Shown piece by piece: positions 1 to 11,390 of a DNA stretch of 64,000 bases (its first letter is position 1; the number at the start of each line of letters is the position of its first letter). Location: assembly GCA_033807695.1 (NCBI GenBank), contig CM066307.1, forward strand, positions 496,001 through 560,000, read 5' to 3'. The DNA is from Daedaleopsis sinensis. Lineage: Eukaryota > Basidiomycota > Agaricomycetes > Polyporales > Polyporaceae. Below the pieces are notes generated by a model. The model saw only the letters and a program-made list of their open reading frames with translations, ran no database searches and had not been told where the DNA came from. A program made the position numbers and the translations under genes.

Positions 1-26
1 TCAATAAACTTGTGGTGGAACTCCCA

Positions 27-3000
27 CTACGAATGTGTGATTTTGGACAACTCACCGTTTTCACGCACATCAGCGTCACATTCGCGATTACCGTTATCAC
101 GCCGGCCGTGGTCGTTGCGACGGCCCTTGTTGCGCCCGCTCCCCTCACTCCGGCTATCCCGCCCGTCCTTGTCGCGCCCACTCCGGATGTCCCGCTCGTC
201 TTGGTCGCGCCCATCCTTGTCGCGCCTGCCACGAGCTTCGCGATTGCGCCCGTCCTTGTCGCGCCCGCCGTGAGCTTCGTGATCACTCTTGTCCTTGTCG
301 CGCCCACCGCGAGCTTGGTGATTGCGCTTGTCCTTGCCGGGCTGCCTGCTCTGGCTGTCAGATCGACTCTTGTTGCGCCCACGAGCGTCGTGATCGCGCT
401 CGTCGCGTGTCTTCTGGCCATTGCGGGACTGCGACCTTAAGTCAACCGAAGAGCTCTTGCTATGAGTGCTCTTGTGGGACTTCTTCGGCGGTGGTGCACG
501 AGCCTCGTCATCGCTGCTCAAAACAGCCTGGGAGCGCTTGACCGCGGAGACCAGAGGGGACGATGGTAGAGGGCTTCATCAGGAAAACTCGTTTTGGCGT
601 CTATTACCTGTAGCAGCACTGCTTTCCGCTTAGCATCCATAGCGCAACATAGCTCTACAGAGCGCGAGTGCGAGCTCTACAGCATGATATTGCCTCCTCC
701 GCCGGGTGCCAATCAATTTATCTTGCCATCTTGTCTATCTCTGCGCCTATGTTCCATGTTTAGACAAGACGACCGGGTGCTCACAGGCCACGGGCTTTTC
801 CGAAAGGTTCAGTCTCCGCCTTAAGCGTACATCCTTGATGCGATTGTTCTGTTGATTTTTCCCCCCACTCTCTCGTCTGTCCCTCCCTCCTCGCTGAGAC
901 TTTGCATTCAACAGGATCCCATCTGGCAGTGTTGTGCTATCAATATCTGGGGCTACTGGGGGCTGCTCTGCATATCTGGGGCTACTAGGGGCTAATCTGT
1001 TCGCTTCTAAGGGGTGCTCCGGGACGGCACCGAGTTCTACAGTACCCCCACTCATGCTCAAGGTAAGTCCTTTAGTTCGCTCTCCTTCGCTCCCCCGCAG
1101 TGTCCATTCAGTGTGCTGATGCACCCGTCACATCTTCTCCCTCCCTCCTCCCCGGACACCTGCCTTCCGCGGGCACTGGTGTTGTCCCAAATCGACGCAC
1201 CTCCCACCGCTCGTGCTGCGGACCCATTGCTCGTGCACCCGAACGGTCGCGTACAGTCACGACACACAGGCTCTGCTGCACGCCGCCGTCATCGCGATGG
1301 ATGTCGTCAGCCTCATCAGCAAGCTGCACAAGTGGGATAACAGTGCGGTCTTCTTCGATGGCTCCTCGCTTAGTACGTGTGCCCGTTCTCCGTGCATCCA
1401 CGGTCGCTGATTGAGTCCCCTCCCCCCTCGTTCCCATTCCCATTCACACTCGCACCTCAAACAGCCGCTTCTCTCCCTCTCCCTCCGCCCTGCTGACCGC
1501 GCATCCCGCTCTCGCCTCAAACCCGGTCGGTCATATACTACGTGGCATACCATTTTCTACGTATATGTACACCTGCCCGTCTGCGTCACACCTGCACCGT
1601 CTCTCTGTCACAGAGACGAGCACGGTGGCTTGATGGTAGTTCATGCATTGTATCCCTCGGGTTATGTAGTAGATACTGTCAATGCATCTCCAGTTATTCT
1701 ACTGCTCGCATGCATCTAGTAGTGAGGTGTCGTGGCGCCGGCACTGGGCACCAATATATCCGTGAGCTTATTCCCTTTTGAAGAATGCTCTGTAGCGCAG
1801 TATAGCGCTATACGGCCATAGGGTGTGCTTATATAGAAGGGGGGACGCTGCGAGGCTACAGACGCTATGTGGCGCCTGTAGCTCTGGATAGCGTCTGAAT
1901 ATTTCCCTGATGTTGAGGGAGGCAGGCTAGCGGAGGTGTAGCTCACAGCACGGGAGGAGGAAGTATTGCGCGTGGAAGAATGGTGTTTGGGGGTAGTGTA
2001 GCCACGAATGTCATCCGGAATTTCGACTATCCCCTCATCGTCGTCTTGATCCAAGAACATTGGTTCCTAGGACGCCGGGGAAGTGATGTCAGTACGTACA
2101 CGTCGCTCGATGGCAGAGCGCCGAATAAGCTTCCGGCACGCACCTCGAAGTCGAACGCCCGCGCTAGCTGCGTCGGGTTCTTCTCGAGCTTCTTCAACCC
2201 ACCGTCCTCGTCAGAGCTTGAGTCAGACTCGTCGCCGACTCCTCCGCCTGTGTCACCGTTCTTGTCGGCATCGTTGTCTCCACTGCTCCCGGAAGCAGAA
2301 GACTCTTCTTCTACCTGTGGTAACAGACTGCAATGAGTACCCACTCATTCAGAGGGCTGTTAAATGAGAGCCTACCTCGACATCTACTACCAAATCTAAT
2401 GTCGAAGAACTTCGCCTCTTCGACTCCACCTTTGATGACGGTGCCCTGAATGGTCGACCCGGTGAGTGAGTCACGGTGTTCTGCCAAGTTTCGGGGTACA
2501 TACCGACTTCGTTTATGAGATGGTTCAGGAAGAGGTTCTGGCTCTGGCGAGTCCGACTTGTCGCAGTCCATGTCAGGGGCGGCATAGATATCCAACTCAT
2601 CATGTGAAGGCGAGGCCTCGGACGGCGCTGAGCCTTTAGTAGGCTTGACGTCTTTCGGCGCTTTGCCTTTGCCTATGAGTAAGAGAGTATCCATGCATTG
2701 TAGAGATCATGACTCGGATGATAACTGAATAGAACATACCAGTCTTGTGGCCGTTCACGTCGGGGCCTTTTCCAGATCCTCCCTTGCGACTCGGGGGTGG
2801 CACTGATGTGTCATGTTCAAGTTCATGACTTGCGGCCGTCGACTGCGCGACTCTCGGAGCACGACTTGCGGGGGCTACTGTGTTCCACACTGATACATGT
2901 GAGTCAAATGATTGCTGTCGGTATATCGTCACGCGTCAGTACTGAAAGATCACTCACCCCGATTTTCAAGTGCGATCCGCTTGGACTGGCGCATCTCTGT

Positions 3001-3171
3001 TCAAGAAAGTCGTCAGTTAGATCAGAGCACAAGCCAAGAAGGTATCAGAAGAGTACCTCGCTGTGGTACGCCATCGTCAGCAGCGGGAGGTGCGACATCG
3101 ACAGCCATCGAGTCCTCGCCGTCTGAACTGGATGACTCGATGTACGGTCGACGCTTGCTGCGTTTGACCAT
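27..3171 (-). pseudogene. Accessory gene of Plavaka copy A, interrupted by a 1.3-kb element
   Basis: A multi-exon gene reads from the ATG at 3171 downward. The N-terminus is basic and Ser-rich (MVKRSKRRPYIESSSSDGED). Exons 3057-3171 and 2958-2996 have clean GT-AG borders and later exons encode Lys/Ser/Glu-rich and acidic stretches. An intron of about 60 bp removes the bases before DFE-EPMF near 2150-2070. The last exon is cut at 1914/575 by the element 577-1912. With the element and one TT copy removed, the frame continues into an Arg-Asp-rich tail (repeats of RDKDGR) that ends at 27. No known enzyme domain is visible; the composition suggests a nuclear, nucleic-acid-binding or scaffold protein. 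It starts 250 bp from the transposase, in divergent orientation. It is broken in this copy. It may continue by splicing past base 27. Confidence 0.6.
577..1912. mobile_element. CATCAG-family non-autonomous element E1 (1336 bp)
   Basis: The ends are CATCAGGAAAAC on the left and TTTCCCTGATG on the right, flanked on both sides by TT (575-576 and 913-914), a 2-bp target duplication. Removal joins the reading frame of the interrupted gene exactly: the codons on both sides are in phase and there is no stop. Subterminal DNA carries copies of CTCTACAG/CTGTAG. There is no transposase inside. A short exon-like ORF near 1299-1376 (MDVVSLISKLHKW...) ends at a GTACGT donor and could be a captured host exon. 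The element is nested in an accessory gene of the same transposon superfamily. Confidence 0.85.
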
Positions 3172-3420
3172 CTTGTGCTCGGTGTGAGAAGATAGAGAAT
3201 GAGGAGTGAGGGGTGAGTTAGAAGTGTAAGTAGTGTAATAAGAGCGAAACGTCGGGAATGAGAGAGAAGAGGAGTGTGCTGGAGGAAAGGTGTGCGCGTT
3301 CAGCGCTTATCACGGAGCCTGACTCTGATCGCCAGTTTGATAGCTTTGCCACCACCGTCTACTCGCTCTCACTTGTTCTCTGCTCGCCAATCTACTCACT
3401 ACTTTGTAGCAGATACTCCA
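3172..3420. promoter_or_regulatory. Divergent promoter region of Plavaka copy A
   Basis: The 249 bp between the accessory gene start (3171, -) and the transposase start (3421, +) must hold both promoters. It is pyrimidine-rich on the transposase side, which is common upstream of fungal starts. No clear TATA box was identified. Copy B has the same divergent layout with a 286-bp gap. Confidence 0.4.
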
Positions 3421-6400
3421 ATGTCCTCATCACAGGCTCAATCCTACTGCTCGGGCTGCAACACTTGGTTCTCTCAGGGAGGATACCTTCGCCACCTACG
3501 CTCAACAACCAAGCCTGCATGTGTGGCTTTGCGTCAAGAGCAAGAGCAATATCGATCGTCCTCCTCCTCCTCCTCCTCCTCCTCCTCCTCCCGCGATGCT
3601 GACAACAGGAAAAGTCCCCAATCCAGCCTTCCGGACCCCCCGAGCCGGTCACCGTCCGAAAATCCGGCCAACCCTGAGCCATCTCCTCGTCCTTTCGAAG
3701 GGGACTGCTTCGGTGACTACGACGATGCCTATTGGAACGACTACGACGAGTTCCAGGAAGATGGGGGAGACGATTTGGGACCTGCCGGCGAGGACGGGGA
3801 CGAGGATGACGCCTGGGATGAGGAAGTGGAGGAGCCGGCGGGCTGGGAGCAACCTCAACGACCTCCTTCACCTGGCGACGCCCCACAAGCGGATGCGAAC
3901 GCTGAGGGCATGGAGGAGTCAGAGCGAGATGCACCTGCCCGTGATGCACAACACCGCGCCGCTCGTCATCTGCGTGCACAAACGTTCGTCGCCCAGTTTC
4001 CCGGAGGTCTTGCAGGCTCCCCACTAGACATGCCGCGTGCACCATCTGGCTACCGAGCGACATCGGCGACAGTCGATACCACTGGAGCCCACCCTTACGC
4101 TCCCTTCGCCTCAAAAATCGACTGGGAGGTCGCAAAGTGGGCAAAAATGCGAGGGCCTGGATCAACAGCTCTCTCACAGCTCTTGGAGATCGAGAATGTG
4201 CGTGTGCTTTCAAACTTACATCTCTGTGCTGTAGCTGCATCACCATCCTGACTATTTATGTATGTAGCTTGTCTCGCTATTGGGCCTATCGTTCAAGACA
4301 TCTGGCGAGCTGAATGCGATTATCGACAGCAAACTTACGTCTGCCCGACCACGCTTCATCCGTCGAGAGGTTGTAGTCGCCGGAGAGGTGTTTGAGATCT
4401 TTTACAGGGACATCATCGAGTGCATCCGCGCACTGTACGGTGATCCCGAATTTACGGGTCTCCTGGTGTTCGCTCCCGAGCGTCACTACGCAGATCCGGA
4501 TCATACTATCCGGATCTACTTCGACATGCATACCGGCGAGTGGTGGTGGGCCACGCAGGTAAGCTGTTTCTCCATCTAGTCATTCTAACTGCTTACGCTA
4601 TTTCACGTACCCTCAGAAAGAGCTCGAGAAGCGGAAGGCCGGAGCCACGATTATTCCGATCATCATCTCCTCCGACAAGACGCAACTCACGCTCTTTGGT
4701 AGCAAGACCGCGTACCCGGTATACATGACAATTGGAAACTTGCCAAAAGATATCCGCCGTAAACCTTCTCGGCGCGGCCACATCTTGCTTGCTTATCTTC
4801 CCTCCACTCGCCTCCAACATATTACCAACAAGGCCGCTCGTCGCCGAGCTCTGATCAAACTCTTCCATGCGTGTATGATCATCATCATGAAGCCTCTGCG
4901 CTCGGCCGGAATCGATGGCATAGAACTCTCCAGTGGCGATGGGATCACACGACGCGGGCACCCGCTCTTTGCGGTGTATATTGGCGACTATCCCGAACAG
5001 CTTCTCGTCACATGCTGCAAGAACGGGACCTGCCCAAAGTGCGATATCGCTCGTGATGACGTTGGAGCAGCAACAGATCCGACTCGTCCCTTCCGCAATC
5101 TCCCCAACGTCCTCGACGCCTTGGGCAAGGCCGGTGGCAGCGCCGTGGAGTTCTCTCGAGCATGCCGGGATGCGGGCATCAAGCCCATCCCGCGCCCGTT
5201 CTGGACAGTCCTCCCCTTCGTCAACATCTACCGTTCAATCACACCGGACATCTTGCATCAAATGTACCAAGGCGTGATCAAGCACGTAGTCGGATGGCTG
5301 AAGACCGCATACCGTCCGGAAGAGCTCGACGCACGCTGCCGGCGACTGCCTCCGAATCACCACATCCGCCTCTTCTTCAAGGGTATCACAACACTGCAAC
5401 GAGTGACAGGCAAAGAGCATGCGGATATCTGCCGGATTCTCCTTAGCTTGATCGTCGGTCTCCCCCTACGCGGTGGATTCTCGCCAGTCCGACTAGTACG
5501 TGCTGTTCGTGCCATCTTAGACTTTCTCTACCTCGCCCGTTACCCGGCCCACACATCCGAAACTCTTGAACTCCTTCATGACGCCCTCAGACGCTTTCAT
5601 GCCAACAAGCAGATCTTCGTTGATCTCGGTATTCGCTTACACTTCAAGCTTCCCAAGCTGCATTCGCTCGACCACTATCCGCTCTCCATCAAGCTCTTTG
5701 GAACAACAGATAATTACGATACGCAGTATACAGAGCGGCTTCACATCGATTTCGCGAAGGATGCGTACCGCGCCACCAACCGCAAAGACGAGTTCCCACA
5801 GATGACGCTGTGGTTAGAGCGCCGCGAGAAGGTCCAGCGTCATACCGCATATGTGGAGTGGCGTCTACGGCTCATCGCGCGCGCGAACCAGCGTTCTCAG
5901 CGGTCTCCTTCCCCATCACGGTCTCACTCATCTGATGCCGCTGTGGACATCTCTCAACCTCCGTCTCCGCAGAGACCACGCGACCTTCTACCCCACATGC
6001 CAGAAGATGAGGCCACCCCCGTCCTTACGAGCATCAAAATTGCGAAGTGGCCGAGTGCGAAATATGTCCGCTTTGAAGCTGCAGCGCGGAAATATGGTGC
6101 AACATTTCTGCGCGACAATCTCGCTCGATTCGTTGCGTCGTATCGGGACTCCACTCTGTCGAAGGCCGACATCGAGCGGGAAGCACTCAAGATTCTATTC
6201 AACTTCCATGCGGTCGCTGCCTTCCACAAACTCAAGTTCTCGCTCGAAGACCCACAAAAGTTTGGCATCATGGAGGATCTGACCGATGTGGCACATGCCC
6301 GTCCTGAACGTACTGACAAGCGCGGTCAAACGGTGGCTAGTCGGTTTGACACCGTGCTCGTCAACGAGGGGTCGGGTAGTTATGTCGGTGTCGAAGGTAC

Positions 6401-6801
6401 GGTGTGTCACTCTCACATTATCAAGTACTTACCACACGATCACAGGGTACCGAGTGGGACGAGTGCGGTTAGTATTCCGCATCCCATATGCCTCACGCCG
6501 GGAACTCTTCGGGCCGGGAATGATGCCACCCGAGCATCTTGCCTACGTTGAGTGGTTCACGGCATTCACAGAGCCAGACCGGGTCAATGGTATGTACAAA
6601 GTGTCGTGCTGTCGGGGCCCACAAGGACAACGGTTAGCATCTGTTGTGGAAGTACGGCATATACGTCGCACATGTCATCTCTACCCTATCTGTAACGGAC
6701 AGTATCCACGCGAGTGGAGTAGTAGCAGCGTGCTTGATGATTGTGATCACTTTTATGTTAGTCCTTTTAGTGATCAGCATATGTATATGACTTTAGTGTA
6801 G
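3421..6801 (+). CDS. Plavaka family transposase (copy A), 1067 aa, four exons
   Basis: Cut-and-paste transposase of the Plavaka superfamily (RNase H-fold group) found in basidiomycetes. Exons are 3421-4197, 4268-4558, 4617-6396 and 6446-6801; all borders are GT-AG and the phases agree, giving 1067 residues without a stop. The N-terminus has a zinc-finger-like motif (YCSGCNTWF...H...C). It is followed by an acidic low-complexity stretch with a poly-Ser run near residue 45. The conserved core has WEVAKWAKMRGPGS, FAPERHYADPDHTIR, HTGEWWWATQ, ISSDKTQLT, YIGDYPEQLL, a CPKC knuckle and QYTERLHIDFAKDAYRATN. The acidic residues in SDKT, GDYPEQ and TERLH are my candidates for the catalytic triad (inference). 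The C-terminus GYRVGRVR...PPEHLAYVEWF matches the family. The start at 3421 places the zinc finger at residue 10. The gene looks functional. Confidence 0.93.
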
Positions 6802-7179
6802 ATGTTTTCGAATGTAGTCTTTCGGTCACTATTTGGCTAAACAGTAACAATCCTTGAGTGAACTTTTATTGGTATATAGAGAAACCGATATATGACATAC
6901 AATACTTGTGGCTACAGTAGACCATATAGTGCTATGATATGCTATCTTAGTACTAATTAGCACGGGGGAGTTTTCCAGATGTACTCCCGTCCATTCCCTC
7001 TCGGAGCTTGGACCGGGCGCGGACGAGACGGCTCGAGTCTTCAGATAGTACACCTGTCTTGTGCCGAGCTCTCGGGGCTGTGTCCGAGTCGGCAGGTGGG
7101 CTCGAGGATCTGGAGGACTTGGACCTTCTTGCTGGGGGCATCCAGTGCGACTGCCGGTGGAATGGGAGGTAGTTGGTGA

Positions 7180-7270
7180 TGATGCAAGTGCGAGTGCGAG
7201 TGCGGCGAGTCTGAGTGCCGGTGCGAGTGTCGGTGTGAGTGCAAGTAGTACAAGTGCAAGTGCGAGTAGA
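7180..7270. repeat. Degenerate GTGCRA hexamer repeat
   Basis: Imperfect tandem hexamers of the form GTGCGA/GTGCAA/GTGTCG run through this stretch. They produce artificial Ser-His-rich or Cys-Glu-rich reading frames on both strands, which I do not regard as genes. Confidence 0.7.
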
Positions 7271-7299
7271 ACGAATGAGAGCAAGAGTGGTAGAGGGCG

Positions 7300-9940
7300 A
7301 GACTTGGGAGGGCCGGACATGTTGAACCTCGCAGTTCAGCTCCAGCCCACGCGGCGGTGTATTCGACTCTGAGAAAGGTTTGTGCCGCACTCGGGGATCG
7401 GAGATTCTCCCGGATGTTTCTCGAGCGCAGCGGAGCGCCTTGCAGGGTTCAGACCAATATGGCAGCTCCCCGCCCTGTCCCCCGCTTTACGTCCTCCCAG
7501 TCTGGCTTCTGCCATGTATCAGGATATAATTATACTGTCCCTTGCTGCTGCCCCATGCAGACATGTCAACGCTTAACGATTCGAGAGCTCTATGTTACTA
7601 GTAGCACACACAGTCAACCTTTGGTGTCTTCAAGTTCAAGTATATTTTCAGTACGGTACTGCTCGTACTCGTCGACGCCATCTATTGCATGCAGTTCCCC
7701 CGCAATTCAGAGTGATTGGGGGACAATCCGAAGTCCGACTCAGAAAACAGGAGTGACTCGAAAACACGGAGCGTGAGACAACATTGTGCAGATTCAAATT
7801 CCTGCCGCCGTACAGAAGATCAGGAAGCCCGTAGGGTCCCCCGAGCTCGCCGAATGCACGTCATTGGGAGGGTTCCCGAAACACGATGATTTCGCTTGCG
7901 CCCGTGTTCCCAGTCTTCCGAGCAGCACTGCCCACTGGCTGACATGTAGTTCACACAGCTGTGGCTAACGGAGTATTCTGTTCGTGCCAATTCCAACGGC
8001 CTCGACTTGCAGCTCAACTCGTCGGGCAACGAGAGGTCTGCCACTCGCGACGGGAGCGACATGCAGCCTCTCAGCCCTCGCAGCTGAGCACGGTCGGGAC
8101 GCGGGACTTGGGCCCGTGGGCCAGGGTACATACCAGGGCAGGGCGCATCAGCGGAACATAGAACGCAGAAGGGGCTCGGGAGAACGCGTTCGAGAATAAC
8201 CACCCGCTCAGGCTCTAGCCATACATGTGTGTCAACAATCCAGCCGCAGCCGCGCCACGCCGACATTCCGAGCCGCGCACGACGTGACGACCCTGTGCGC
8301 GGCCGCGGCGCTCGCACACGCGGTTCTCAGGCCCATGGCCAGGGTGCACGCTCTCCCGCCGTCTCGCGACTTCCCTTTGTGTCACGGACGTCGGAGGCGG
8401 ACTCGGAGGCCTGGCGCGGGGGGTGCTCGAGGACTTCCGCGTCCACGTCGCCGTCCCGTGAACGAGAACGACTCCGTGGTTGCCGTCCTGAGCAGCGCTG
8501 TCGGCGTCGCTCGTGCGGCGGGTGGCAGGTGGCGGGGTGGCCGCGTACGTGCGCAACGGCGGGGGCGGGGCGGGACGTGGCGGGCGAGACACCGCGAGCA
8601 CCTGTGTGGCCGACTCTGGGACGCCGTCGGCGGCGTCGTGCGAGAGGCGGACGACGTGCCCTGGCAGGCCCAGGGCGGGCGACCGGACGAGCAGCAGACA
8701 CCGCCGACGTGCCAGTGGTGACGACGGATCGGGCACTCGGGCGGTGCGGCGGGCTTCCTGGAGCCTGGGATTCGGGGGTCAGGGTGCAGGCGTGCGAGGA
8801 CGCTCGGATTCGTCCGGGACGGGTGGCGACCCAAGTCGCCGTCGGAGGTTGGCGATTGGCTCGAGGAGAGAGCGGGGCGCCCGGCGCAGACCGCCTGGGG
8901 GTTCATAAGCTGGGGAGGGTGCGTGTCTGTCTGCATCACCCACTCCCCCGCTCCTCCTCGCTCTCCCCTTCCCGCTCCCTCTCCATTGTCCACCGGCAGC
9001 CCACTCGTCGCTGCCCGCCGTTCGCCGTCCGCCGTCCGCCATGCGCTCTCCCGCTGTGCCGGCCGTCGATCTGTTTCCGTCGTGAGCAGCACTCGCGCCG
9101 GCCGCCGGCCCCGCAGTCGCAGTCGCCGCCGCCGCTGCCGCCATTCACAGTGAGTAGACCACGCTCGTAGCGCATCATACTCGCCTTGCTCACCGTTCGC
9201 GTTTCTGCACTGTTCCAGACCGCGGGCCGACAGGGCTGGAGCTGTGGTGGCGGTGAGTCGTCCGGGCACGCGTCGGGAACGGGATACTCACGCCCGTCAT
9301 CAGATCCGCGTTCGAACGCGCTGCCCGCCGCGCGCCAGGACTTAGGACTCAGGACTCATTACGCAGCAGGTGAGTACCGGTCTCGCACGCGTCCGACGCG
9401 TCCGCAATCACTGGCACTGACCTGCGCGCGCAGACTTGACTGGGATCTGCCACATCTGCCGCGGCATGGCCCGCGATTAGCACGGTAGACGTAGACGTAG
9501 ACGTAGACACGGTTAGATAGCGCGAACCTGGGCGGGGTGCTCACCGGATCGTCGGACGGCGTGCAGCTGGCCGGATGGGGTGTTCCCCGCGGGCTTCGTT
9601 TTCTGGAACGGGGAGGAGGGCGCTGTACAGTGGCGGGGACGTGACTTGGCTGGGACGTCATGCGGCTGTGAACGGCGGGTCGCGACGGCGACGGCATGAC
9701 GCCATTCGTTGAATGTGTGGGCGTACGTGTGCCTCGCGGAGGAGGACTCGAACTTGGACGCGGTGACGGCGCGCGGCGAGTAGGCCGGTGTTTCCCTGTC
9801 GGCGTTCGGGATGGCAGCCTATCGGACGATATCAATACGTGGTCTGCGCGGCGTGCGAGAGCTCCCCGTAGCGTAGCTGTATGTACCTTACCTGCTACGT
9901 CGTCGAACGGGGATCCGCTGAGTGGTTGTGGCGAAGCAGC
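7300..9940. other. GC-rich stretch without a supported gene
   Basis: Several long open frames overlap on both strands here (for example 8229-9170 on + and 8382-9269 on -). They arise from very high GC content and few stop codons. None shows a recognisable domain, consistent splice sites or a convincing start. Pyrimidine-rich DNA near 8930-9150 looks like 5' regulatory or untranslated sequence. A real gene with many small exons cannot be excluded without transcripts. Confidence 0.5.
9485..9508 (+). repeat. Perfect GTAGAC tandem repeat, four copies
   Basis: Four perfect copies of GTAGAC lie end to end, followed by a partial copy. This is a microsatellite in non-coding DNA with no gene attached. 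Confidence 0.9.
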
Positions 9941-10830
9941 GGATTTGACGCGCAGATCAATGAAATCGCTGATTTGACCGGTTTTTTGAAGTCGTCGTGG
10001 GAGGATGCGAGCAGGAGCGTTGGGTGCGGAGCGTTCAACGCTTTCTATCGTTATGTATTAGCAGTCGTACAAGTGAAATATGAATGAGTTGTGGACAGAT
10101 CTCTGGCGTACCTATTATAATGCAATGAAATGACGCAATTGACTCGATTTCCAAAGTGGTCGGACAGCGGCGAGACCAAAAGCATTCGATGCAGAACGCT
10201 CAACGCTTTCTATTGATATGTGTTAGCAGTTGGACGGGCAAGAACCGAGTGAGATGGGGGCGATTCTCTGGCGTACCTGCTGAAAAGCAATTGAAATGAC
10301 GCATTTGACGAGATTTCCAAAGTGCTCGGACGGCGGCGAGAGCGGGAGCGTTCGATGCGGAACGTGCAGCGCGTTCTTTCGATGTGTGTTAGCGGTCGGA
10401 CGAGCAAGAATTGAGAGAGATGCGAGCAAAGTGGGGACATACCTGTGGAAATGCGATGACATGACGGGTTGGATCGAATTTCCATACTCGTTGAATGGCA
10501 GCGCGACGAGGAGGGATGAGTGCGGAGCGGACGACGCTATCTGTGGGCATGTGTAAGCAGTCGTAGGGGCGAGAGCGAAGAGAGTTGTAGACAGACTATG
10601 TGCGTACCTGCGAAGGTTTGACCTGTAGTAGCGAATTTGCGGAGACGAAGTTGATCGTCGCGAGCTCGAATTGAGCGTGCGGGATGGCGAGAAGCGATCG
10701 GGACGAGGGGGAGCGGAAAGCGGCAGCGGAAGAAGGTAGGGACGGGGTTGCATGCGTACCTGCGAAAGACTGAACTGCAGTGGTCAATAGCGACTGTTCC
10801 CAGCGACGGAACAGTCGTCTAGAGCTCACA
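9940..10830. repeat. Diverged tandem array of about 165-bp units
   Basis: Blocks beginning near GAAATGACGCATTTGAC and containing GATTTCCAAAGTG, CGGCGAGAGCGGGAGCG and GTACCTGCGAA recur. The GTACCT/ATACCT marker appears near 10108, 10274, 10438, 10604 and 10757, a spacing of 166, 164, 166 and 153 bp; an older unit begins near 9890-9960. On the - strand each unit ends in CAGGTACGC or similar, which resembles a splice donor, so the units could be duplicated exons of a - strand transcript. No conserved long frame is kept across units, which argues for non-coding DNA or RNA. Confidence 0.65.
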
Positions 10831-11390
10831 TTGAGCGCACATTGAGCCTGCGAGATCGGCGGCGACGAGAGCGAGGGGATATGGAGCGGACACTGGCAGG
10901 GACGGTCGAGGGCGAGGAGAGGATAGCGAGAGCAAGCTCGGTGGGCACTGTCTGAGCGATGACGTCAGAGGTGCTCGCACTTGGCGGAGTTGGAGAGAGA
11001 GAGTCGCGGCCAGAGCTCGAGGGAGCTCGAGAGATAGCGCTGCGTAGAGTAGCGTGTATATGCGTGTAGAGTACAGGACGGACAGGATGCAGGTAGTGAG
11101 AAGAGTACGGAAGGGAAGCACGGATGGGAGAGGATGGAGGGATGGGGAGATCAGACGGATGGCGACTGGGCGCGAGTGCGAGAGGGGCGTGCATGAGCAG
11201 ACGGGTGCATGAGCAGGCGGGTGCGAGCGGTGTGCGCGTGCGTCTATTCCTGGCTGGGTCCTGACGTCACCGGCGAATCCACTTGCGCCTGCTGCGAGCT
11301 GGGCGGTGGCTCAAAAGGCAGCGATGTCCGCGTGCGCTCTCTCCACCTCCCCATTCTACACTACTATACCCTCCCCCCATCGTCCGCGAC

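Larger units (their letters stand above)
1..6981. mobile_element. Plavaka-type DNA transposon, copy A (left end outside window)
   Basis: This stretch holds a Plavaka transposase on + and a divergent accessory gene on -, the same two-gene layout as copy B at 14810-22116. The proposed right end is at 6981, where GAGTTTTCCAGATG differs by one base from the inward-facing end of the 577-1912 element (its complement reads GAGTTTTCCTGATG). The left end is not visible and probably lies before base 1, because the accessory gene almost reaches the edge. The transposase frame is intact, so the element may be able to move or may have been active recently. The right-end call is inference from sequence similarity; the gene content is seen directly. 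Confidence 0.5.

Noticed and set aside
3550..3594. CTC/TCC triplet run that looks like a microsatellite
   Set aside because: It is the poly-Ser stretch of the Plavaka transposase first exon and is in frame.
8215..9270. Long overlapping frames on both strands (up to 313 codons)
   Set aside because: They come from extreme GC content; there are no domains, no consistent splice sites and the products are low-complexity Arg/Pro/Ala.
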